Shown here one piece after another: positions 1 through 4,978 of a DNA stretch of 10,649 nucleotides. Below the pieces are notes generated by a model. The model searched no databases. It was given only the letters and a program-made list of their open reading frames with translations, and had not been told where the DNA came from. Each line of letters begins with the position of its first letter. The stretch's first letter is position 1. Source of the DNA: Stenotrophomonas maltophilia (GTDB lineage: Bacteria; Pseudomonadota; Gammaproteobacteria; Xanthomonadales; Xanthomonadaceae); NCBI GenBank assembly GCA_002386405.1, contig DGIP01000122.1:1-10649 (forward strand). Direction: 5' to 3'. Both the position numbers and the translations under genes were made by a program.

Positions 1-2
1 AC

Positions 3-28
3 TGTCAAAAACATGGATGTTTTTGACA
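3..28. repeat. 26-bp perfect palindrome (AT-rich hairpin)
   Basis: Two perfect 12-bp arms, TGTCAAAAACAT at 3-14 and ATGTTTTTGACA at 17-28, flank a central GG. The arms contain A5 and T5 runs, so the RNA from either strand would form a long hairpin. It lies 98 bp beyond the stop of the leftward DUF4442 gene and could help end that transcript, but there is no U-tract after the stem. It may instead be the variable hairpin of the repeat that continues to position 72. It is too close to the window edge to see its other flank. Confidence 0.75.
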
Positions 29-72
29 AGCCTACATGGACGTATTCACGGCGTGTCCCGGAGCGGGGCTAC
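29..72 (-). repeat. Probable tail of a dispersed extragenic repeat
   Basis: Read leftward, this stretch starts with GTAGCCCCGCTCCGGGACAC and continues through CGCCGTGAATACGTCCATG into the palindrome at 3-28. The block resembles intergenic repeats that I recall from Stenotrophomonas and Xanthomonas genomes, where a similar conserved tail precedes a variable short hairpin. This is a judgement from memory; only one copy is visible in this window. No coding sequence is supported between 1 and 125. Confidence 0.4.
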
Positions 73-125
73 CCGACGGCCGCCCCAGCTCGTATGAATT
101 GAAACGCTGCCGTTGGCGCAGAAAA

Positions 126-599
126 TCAACCGCGCTTGACCGGCGACACCCACATATCAATCCGCGCTTCGAACACCGCAGTGCCCGAAGCGTCGCAGAC
201 CTGCACATTCACCGGCAACGCATAACCTGCTTCGGCAGCAATGATCGCCTGCGCAGGCGTGGCCACCGCATGCTGGGTGCCGGTCGCCTTGGCCAGGTAT
301 TTGACCTCCATACCTTTGGGAATCCAGCGCATGCCCTTGGGCAGCGAGGCGTCGACCATCAGGCCGGCGGTGAGTTCGGCCAGGTTGCACAGCGCGATCG
401 CGTGCACGGTGCCGATGTGGTTGGTGACCTTGCGCCGGTGCGCGATGCGGCCTTCGCAGCGGCCCGGTTCGAGCAGGTTGATGCGCGGGGCGATGCTGGC
501 GAAGTAGGGCGCCTTGAAGCACACCGCGCGCGAGAACAGCCATTGGCCGGCCGGCCAGCGCTGCATGCGGTGGTACAGGTTCAACAGGGGAGCTGCCAT
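126..599 (-). CDS. DUF4442 hotdog-fold protein, putative acyl-CoA thioesterase
   Basis: This gene encodes a 157-residue protein of the DUF4442 family, which has the hotdog fold of small acyl-CoA thioesterases. The recognisable core is around residues 60-79, NHIGTVHAIALCNLAELTAG, where a conserved Asn-His-x-Gly-Thr loop leads into the central hotdog helix. No signal peptide or membrane segment is evident, so it should be cytosolic. The ATG at 599 is chosen because GAGGAG sits at 606-611, seven bases upstream; a TTG start at 614 would lie within the Shine-Dalgarno region. It follows fadE by 65 bp on the same strand, but a strong terminator fills part of that gap, so its transcription probably depends on read-through. 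Hydrolysis of acyl-CoA or another thioester is inferred from the fold and the neighbouring dehydrogenase; the true substrate is unknown. Confidence 0.85.
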   Translation of the reverse strand: MAAPLLNLYHRMQRWPAGQWLFSRAVCFKAPYFASIAPRINLLEPGRCEGRIAHRRKVTNHIGTVHAIALCNLAELTAGLMVDASLPKGMRWIPKGMEVKYLAKATGTQHAVATPAQAIIAAEAGYALPVNVQVCDASGTAVFEARIDMWVSPVKRG

Positions 600-605
600 G
601 GTGTG

Positions 606-611
606 TCTCCT
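606..611 (-). promoter_or_regulatory. Ribosome binding site of the DUF4442 gene
   Basis: GAGGAG on the minus strand lies seven bases before the ATG at 599 and decides that start over the TTG at 614. Only one base separates it from the U-tract of the fadE terminator, so any mRNA that escapes termination presents this site directly after the hairpin. Confidence 0.8.
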
Positions 612-612
612 C

Positions 613-642
613 AAAAAAAACGGCGGACCGAAGTCCGCCGTT
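613..642 (-). terminator. Intrinsic terminator after fadE
   Basis: On the minus strand a perfect 10-bp stem (AACGGCGGAC with GTCCGCCGTT) closes on a UUCG tetraloop and runs into eight U residues. This is a textbook Rho-independent terminator 22 bp after the fadE stop codon. The U-tract ends immediately before the Shine-Dalgarno sequence of the DUF4442 gene. Confidence 0.93.
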
Positions 643-664
643 GTCGTTCATGCATGCGCAGCCG

Positions 665-3142
665 TTACGCTGCCTGCGACTGGGCGTCCTTGCGTTCGCG
701 GTCGTAGTAGCTGGCCGAACGCAGTTCGTGCGGCTCGAAGTCGTCCACCGTGATGGTGTCCATCGTCAGCGTGCGCAGCTCTTCCAGCAGCGTGCGCTCG
801 TCCTGGGTGATCACGCCTTCGGCCACCGCTTCGTCCAGCTGCGCGGTGAAGTCCAGCGCCTCGATGCCCTTGGTCTTGAGCGCCTTGATGAACTTGCGCT
901 CCACCGGCTCGGCCATGATCGCCTTGGACAGGTAGCTGTTGATGCGGCCACCCGGGTTGTTTTCGCACGGGGTCAGGAACACGCCACTGGCCAGGCGGTC
1001 ACGGGCTTCGTTGGGCGCCATCAGCAGCGCGGCCACGCGGTGGCCCAGGCGGTCGCCCGGCGCTTCGGCACGGCGGCCGAACGGGAAGATCAGCAGCCAC
1101 ATCAGCCAGCCGATCGGACGGATCGGGAAGTTGCGCAGCGCCGCCGAGAGCGATTCCTCGATCTTGTGCACGCTGTCATGGAACGCCCAGGCCAGCAGCG
1201 GCTGGTCGGCTACCGGCGCGCCTTCGTCGTGGTAGCGCTTGAGCATCGCACTGGTCATGTACACGTGGCTCAGCACGTCGCCCAGGCGGCCCGACAGCGA
1301 TTCCTTGAACTTCAGCTTGCCGCCGAGGGTCATCATCGAGATGTCGGCCATCAACGCCAGGTTGGCCGAGTAACGGTCCAGCTTGCGGAAGTAGCGGCGG
1401 GTATAGGCGTCGCCCGGGGCGGCGCCGAAGCGTGCGCCGGTCAGGCCCAGCCAGAACGAACGCACCGCGTTGGAAATGCCGAAGCGGATGTGCCCGAACA
1501 GGCTGCGGTCGAACGCCTGCAGGCCGGCCTTGGTATCCGGATCCTGCGCCGCCTTCATTTCCTGCAGCACCCACGGGTGGCAGAGGATCGCACCCTGGCC
1601 GAAGATCAGCAGGCTGCGGGTCATGATGTTGGCGCCTTCCACCGTGATCGCGATCGGCGCGGCCTGCCAGCTGCGGCCGGCGAAGTTGCGCGGCCCCAGG
1701 ATGATGCCCTTGCCGCCGATCACGTCCATGACATCCGAGATCACCTCACGGCTCATGGTGGTGCAGTGGTACTTGGCGATCGCCGACGGCACCGACGGCA
1801 CGTCGCCACGGTCCACCGCCGCGGCGGTGGCCTGGCACAGCGCGCTGATCGCGTACGCCTTGCCGCCGATGCGGGCCAGCGCTTCTTCCACACCTTCGAA
1901 GCGGCCGACCGACAGGCCGAACTGCTTGCGGATGCGCGCATAGGCACCGGTGACCACCGCGCCGGCCTTGGCACCGCCACTGGCGGTGGAGGGCAGGGTG
2001 ATCGAGCGGCCCACGGCCAGGCACTCGTTGAGCATGTTCCAGCCCTTGCCGGCCTTCTCGGCACCGCCGATCAGCTGGGAGAGCGGAATGAACACGTCCT
2101 TGCCGCGGATCGGACCGTTCTGGAAAGTCGAGTTGAGCGGGAAGTGGCGGCGGCCGATTTCAACGCCGGCGGTGTCGCGCGGCAGCAGGCCCAGGGTGAT
2201 GCCGATGTCGCGGGTCGGGCCGATCAGGCCGTCCGGGTCGTACATGCGGAAGGCCATGCCGATCAGCGTCGCGACCGGGGCCAGGGTGATGTAGCGCTTG
2301 TCGAAGGTGAGCTTGACGCCGAGCACCTGCTCGCCGTTCCACTCGCCCTTGCAGACAATGCCGTAATCGGGAATCGAGGTCGCATCCGAACCGGCGAACG
2401 GACCGGTCAGGCCGAAGCACGGCACTTCGCGGCCATCGGCCAGGCGCGGCAGGTACTGGTCCTTCTGTTCCTGGGTGCCGTAATGCACCAGCAGTTCGCC
2501 CGGGCCCAGCGAGTTGGGCACGCCGACGGTGGAGCTGACCACGCTCGACACCGACGCCAGCTTCTGGATGACCTTGTGGTGGGCCAGCGCGCTGAAGCCC
2601 AGGCCACCGTATTCCTTCGGAATGATCATGCCGAAGAATTTGTTCTTCTTGATGAAGGCCCACATGTCCGGCGGCAGGTCGGCGTAGACGTGGGTGATTT
2701 CCCAGTCATTGACCATCGCGCACAGTTCTTCCACCGGGCCATCCAGGAAGGCCTGTTCTTCGGCGGTGAGCTGCGGCTTGGGGTAGTTCAGCAGCTTGTT
2801 CCAGTCCGGGTCGCCGGTGAACAGCTCGCCTTCGAAGCCGACCGAGCCGGTTTCCAGCGCGATGCGTTCGGTCTGCGACAGCGGCGGCAGCACCTTGCGG
2901 AACACCTTCATCATCGGCGCGGTCAGCAGCGGCTTGCGGATGAACGGCAGCAGCAGCGGCACGGCGATGACGGCAACAATGGCCGCAGCCACGATCGTGG
3001 CGGTCTGGTTGATATAGGGAACGAACCAGCAGGCAGCCAGCAGCACCAGGCTGACGAGCGTCCAGGTGATCAGCCGCATCCGGTGGTAGGCGACGATGGC
3101 GCCTGCCAGCAGGATGGCGAGGAAGGGAACGACAATGCTCAT
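665..3142 (-). CDS. fadE: FadE-type membrane-anchored acyl-CoA dehydrogenase
   Basis: This 825-residue protein matches the long FadE class (E. coli FadE is 814 residues). It catalyses the first step of beta-oxidation, FAD-dependent oxidation of acyl-CoA to trans-2-enoyl-CoA. Hydrophobic stretches at about residues 3-18, 24-42 and 48-66 suggest membrane anchoring. The dehydrogenase core follows, with the N-terminal alpha domain from about 135, a FGLTGPFAGSDA substrate/flavin segment at 243-254, and TVEGANIMTRS at 500-510, whose Glu502 sits where the catalytic base of the family is found. A FadE-specific C-terminal extension fills about 540-825. The ATG at 3142 overlaps the hydrolase stop (ATGA) and has GGAG at 3150-3153, seven bases upstream, so translation is probably coupled. 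Expression should follow the TetR-controlled promoter upstream of the hydrolase. A longer in-frame reading to 3832 lies antisense-free but inside the hydrolase gene in another frame and is rejected. Confidence 0.96.
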   Translation of the reverse strand: MSIVVPFLAILLAGAIVAYHRMRLITWTLVSLVLLAACWFVPYINQTATIVAAAIVAVIAVPLLLPFIRKPLLTAPMMKVFRKVLPPLSQTERIALETGSVGFEGELFTGDPDWNKLLNYPKPQLTAEEQAFLDGPVEELCAMVNDWEITHVYADLPPDMWAFIKKNKFFGMIIPKEYGGLGFSALAHHKVIQKLASVSSVVSSTVGVPNSLGPGELLVHYGTQEQKDQYLPRLADGREVPCFGLTGPFAGSDATSIPDYGIVCKGEWNGEQVLGVKLTFDKRYITLAPVATLIGMAFRMYDPDGLIGPTRDIGITLGLLPRDTAGVEIGRRHFPLNSTFQNGPIRGKDVFIPLSQLIGGAEKAGKGWNMLNECLAVGRSITLPSTASGGAKAGAVVTGAYARIRKQFGLSVGRFEGVEEALARIGGKAYAISALCQATAAAVDRGDVPSVPSAIAKYHCTTMSREVISDVMDVIGGKGIILGPRNFAGRSWQAAPIAITVEGANIMTRSLLIFGQGAILCHPWVLQEMKAAQDPDTKAGLQAFDRSLFGHIRFGISNAVRSFWLGLTGARFGAAPGDAYTRRYFRKLDRYSANLALMADISMMTLGGKLKFKESLSGRLGDVLSHVYMTSAMLKRYHDEGAPVADQPLLAWAFHDSVHKIEESLSAALRNFPIRPIGWLMWLLIFPFGRRAEAPGDRLGHRVAALLMAPNEARDRLASGVFLTPCENNPGGRINSYLSKAIMAEPVERKFIKALKTKGIEALDFTAQLDEAVAEGVITQDERTLLEELRTLTMDTITVDDFEPHELRSASYYDRERKDAQSQAA

Positions 3143-4059
3143 GAGCGTGCTCCGGTGACGTGCTCGGTTGTGGCGGACTGTGCCACGGCGGAGGCCGAGG
3201 GCAACACGTCCAGATAGTCCAACACAGTAGCGGTAAAGGCGTTGTTGTCGTCGCCGGCGACCATATGCGTGGCCTCCGGCAACTGCACGTGGCGTGCGTG
3301 CGGCACCAACGCCAGGAATTCGGCCACCGTTTGCGGGGTGACCAGGGTGCTGCGCCCGCCGCTGACCAGCAGCACCGGGCATTTCACCTGGCGCGCTGCT
3401 TCTGCAAGCGCATCCTGGTGCTGTTCGCTGTCGCGCGCCAGTTCGGCAACCAGGCGCGGGTCCCAATGCCAGCGCCAACGGCCATGGCCATCTTCGCGCA
3501 GCAACGCGCGCAGTGAATCTTCCGACTTGCGCGGGCGGTGCGGCAGGTAGGCCGAGATCACGTCGGCCGCCTGTTCCAACGAGGCGAATCCTTCCGGATG
3601 CGCGGTCATGAACATCAGGATCTTCTCGACTCCGGCGGTGTCCCAGCGCGGGGTGATGTCCACCAGCACCATGGCCGAGAACAGGCCGGGCCAGCGGGCT
3701 TCGGCAAGCAGGCCGAACAGCCCGCCCATCGACGCGGCCACCAGGATCGGCGGCTGCGGCTGTTCGCCGGCCAGCACGATCAGGTCGTCGGCAAACTGCT
3801 CGCCGTGGTACGCCAGCGTCGCCGGGTTCCAATCCGAATCGCCGTGGCCGCGCGCGTCGTAGGCCAGCGTCTGGTAGCCGGCCGCGGCCAGCGACTGCGC
3901 GCTGGCGGTCCAGGCGTGCCGGGTCTGGCCGAAACCGTGGGCGAACAGCACGGTGCCGCGGCGGCCGGGGGCCGAGCGGGTTGCCGCCAGCACGGCGTCG
4001 TGCGCTGCGGTGAGGCGCTCGTCGGTGGTGGCGGGCGGGAGGGAGTCTGGGATTACCAT
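3139..4059 (-). CDS. Alpha/beta-hydrolase fold enzyme upstream of fadE
   Basis: This 306-residue protein belongs to the alpha/beta-hydrolase superfamily. The oxyanion region is HGFGQTRHAW (41-50), followed by YDARGHGDSDW (67-77). The nucleophile elbow is AASMG (108-112) with Ser110, and a C-terminal ATHMVAGD supplies His265. The loop that usually carries the acid reads GGRSTLV (234-240), with Thr238 where related enzymes have Asp, so the triad may instead use Asp134 at the end of strand 6 (VLVDITP) or be altered. No export signal is seen. The ATG at 4059 is preferred because the predicted promoter starts transcription at 4060-4059, making it leaderless; ATGs at 4089 and 4116 lie in or upstream of the promoter, though 4089 has a weak GAGAG site. 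Its stop overlaps the fadE ATG by four bases, indicating one operon. The substrate is unknown; an acyl-CoA, acyl ester or lactone is plausible from context. Confidence 0.88.
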   Translation of the reverse strand: MVIPDSLPPATTDERLTAAHDAVLAATRSAPGRRGTVLFAHGFGQTRHAWTASAQSLAAAGYQTLAYDARGHGDSDWNPATLAYHGEQFADDLIVLAGEQPQPPILVAASMGGLFGLLAEARWPGLFSAMVLVDITPRWDTAGVEKILMFMTAHPEGFASLEQAADVISAYLPHRPRKSEDSLRALLREDGHGRWRWHWDPRLVAELARDSEQHQDALAEAARQVKCPVLLVSGGRSTLVTPQTVAEFLALVPHARHVQLPEATHMVAGDDNNAFTATVLDYLDVLPSASAVAQSATTEHVTGARS

Positions 4060-4073
4060 ACTTGCTAGTATGG
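4056..4073. promoter_or_regulatory. Operator O1, probable TetR-regulator site
   Basis: A perfect palindrome with 7-bp arms, CCATACT and AGTATGG, separated by TGCT. It covers the predicted -10 box (4067-4072) and the hydrolase start codon (4057-4059), so a bound protein would block RNA polymerase. A near-copy lies 36 bp away. The divergent TetR-family gene is the obvious candidate for the ligand-responsive repressor; this assignment is inference. Confidence 0.75.
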
Positions 4074-4094
4074 ACCTGCCTATGGGCATGTCAA
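4067..4094 (-). promoter_or_regulatory. Promoter of the hydrolase-fadE operon
   Basis: On the minus strand a perfect TTGACA -35 box (4089-4094) is followed after 16 bp by CATACT (4067-4072), a four-of-six match to the -10 consensus. The expected transcription start is 4060 or 4059, at the hydrolase ATG. Operator O1 covers the -10 box and operator O2 overlaps the -35 box. Confidence 0.65.
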
Positions 4095-4109
4095 TACTCT
4101 CTAGTATGG
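4092..4109. promoter_or_regulatory. Operator O2, second copy of the palindrome
   Basis: CAATACT and AGTATGG arms are separated by CTCT. This differs from O1 at one arm position and in the spacer. Its centre is 36 bp from the centre of O1 and its left end overlaps three bases of the -35 box. The same spacing and motif in two copies argue for cooperative or double binding by one regulator. Confidence 0.72.
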
Positions 4110-4123
4110 TTGGCATGCCGAGG

Positions 4124-4147
4124 CAGCCACGCAGGGCGTGGCTCTAC
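4124..4147 (-). repeat. GTAG-type REP element (SMAG-like)
   Basis: On the minus strand the element begins with GTAG and is followed by a perfect 8-bp hairpin, AGCCACGC and GCGTGGCT around a three-base loop (4125-4143), then GCC. A terminal GTAG tetranucleotide before a short palindrome is the hallmark of the SMAG repeats described throughout S. maltophilia genomes, which are thought to be spread by RAYT transposases. Here it sits between the operators and the tetR start, in the divergent promoter region. Confidence 0.75.
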
Positions 4148-4223
4148 CCGAAGCGGCCCAGCGGCGCAGGGTTTTACAGCCGCGGTTTCGGGCAATTCCA
4201 CACAAACCGACCCCGGCGTATGG

Positions 4224-4229
4224 TTAAAT
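4224..4229 (+). promoter_or_regulatory. Possible -10 box of tetR, leaderless start
   Basis: TTAAAT matches four of six -10 consensus positions. Its last base is seven positions before the tetR ATG at 4236, so transcription could start at the A of the ATG. No Shine-Dalgarno sequence is visible before that ATG, which fits. No convincing -35 box is seen. GTATGGTT at 4218-4225 repeats half of the O2 sequence and could be a half-site for autoregulation. Confidence 0.35.
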
Positions 4230-4235
4230 CAGCGC

Positions 4236-4838
4236 ATGAATGAACCTGAAGCTTCCGCCGGCGAGCCCCGTGCCGGCCGCAACAGCCGCCTGAGCGCGGA
4301 AGACTGGGCGCAGGCCGCCTTGGATCTCATCGCTGAACAGGGTGTCGGCGCGGTGGCGGTGGAGCCGCTGGCGCGGCGCCTGGGCGTGACCAAGGGCAGT
4401 TTCTACTGGCATTTCCCCTCGCGCGATGCGCTGCTGCAGGCCGCGCTGGAGCGTTGGGAGCTGTTCGAGCAGGAACAGGTGTTCGGCAGCCTGGAAGACG
4501 TGCCGGATCCGCGCGCACGCCTGCGCCAGCTGTTCCAGGTGGTGGCGCACGAAGTGCAGCCGCACATCATCTACAGCGAACTGCTCAAGGCGCTGGACCA
4601 TCCGATGGTGCGCCCGGTGATCGACCGCGTGTCGCATCGTCGCCTGGAGTACCTGGTGGCCTCGTTCCGCCAGGCCGGGTTGAGCCGTACCGATGCGCAG
4701 CATCGTGCGCGGCTGGCCTACGCGGCTTACGTGGGCTTCCTGCAGCTGTCGCTGCAGCTGCAGCAGCCCAAGCCGGCGCGCGAGGATTTCGAAGCGTATG
4801 TTGAGCATGTGATCGAGACGCTGATCCCGATCGGTTGA
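4236..4838 (+). CDS. TetR-family transcriptional regulator
   Basis: This 200-residue protein has the usual TetR/AcrR size. The N-terminal DNA-binding domain runs from about residue 19 to 65, with the helix-turn-helix at VEPLARRLGVTKGSFYWHF (42-60), a very clear family signature. The remainder is an all-helical ligand-binding and dimerisation domain without recognisable ligand residues. The ATG at 4236 gives a normal N-terminus; upstream in-frame starts would read through the operators and the REP element. It is divergent from the hydrolase-fadE-DUF4442 operon, and two palindromes of suitable form lie in the operon promoter, so it is probably the local repressor, released by an acyl-CoA, fatty acid or related hydrolase substrate. 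That ligand is inference from context, by analogy with TetR-type fatty-acid regulators such as PsrA. A terminator follows 20 bp after the stop. Confidence 0.93.
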   Translation: MNEPEASAGEPRAGRNSRLSAEDWAQAALDLIAEQGVGAVAVEPLARRLGVTKGSFYWHFPSRDALLQAALERWELFEQEQVFGSLEDVPDPRARLRQLFQVVAHEVQPHIIYSELLKALDHPMVRPVIDRVSHRRLEYLVASFRQAGLSRTDAQHRARLAYAAYVGFLQLSLQLQQPKPAREDFEAYVEHVIETLIPIG

Positions 4839-4857
4839 GCGCAGTGCACAGGTAGCG

Positions 4858-4883
4858 AAAAGGCCGCGGAATGCGGCCTTTTT
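4858..4883 (+). terminator. Intrinsic terminator after tetR
   Basis: The arms AAAAGGCCGC (4858-4867) and GCGGCCTTTT (4873-4882) enclose the loop GGAAT, and the stem ends in a run of five T on the plus strand. The flanking A-run makes it potentially bidirectional, so it may also back up the terminator of the convergent receptor gene. Confidence 0.9.
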
Positions 4884-4920
4884 CATGCGTGGAAGATGGT
4901 GCCGAACGCAGCGCCGGCAC

Positions 4921-4950
4921 AAAAAACAACGGCCCCTTTCGGGGCCGTTG
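4921..4950 (-). terminator. Intrinsic terminator after the TonB-dependent receptor gene
   Basis: On the minus strand a perfect 10-bp stem, CAACGGCCCC with GGGGCCGTTG, closes on a four-base loop and is followed by G then six U. It lies 28 bp beyond the receptor stop codon and back to back with the tetR terminator. Confidence 0.92.
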
Positions 4951-4978
4951 CTGCATCAGGTACCGATCAGTGGATCGA

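Noticed and set aside
641..3217. An 858-codon open frame antisense to fadE
   Set aside because: It has the same composition artefact (Arg-, Gln- and His-rich, no motifs) and fully overlaps the clear fadE gene.
3143..3832. Extending fadE upstream in frame into the hydrolase gene as a 1055-residue fusion
   Set aside because: The extra residues are Arg/Pro/Ala-rich shadow sequence, whereas the hydrolase frame shows clear motifs. The ATG at 3142 with GGAG upstream gives the normal FadE length.
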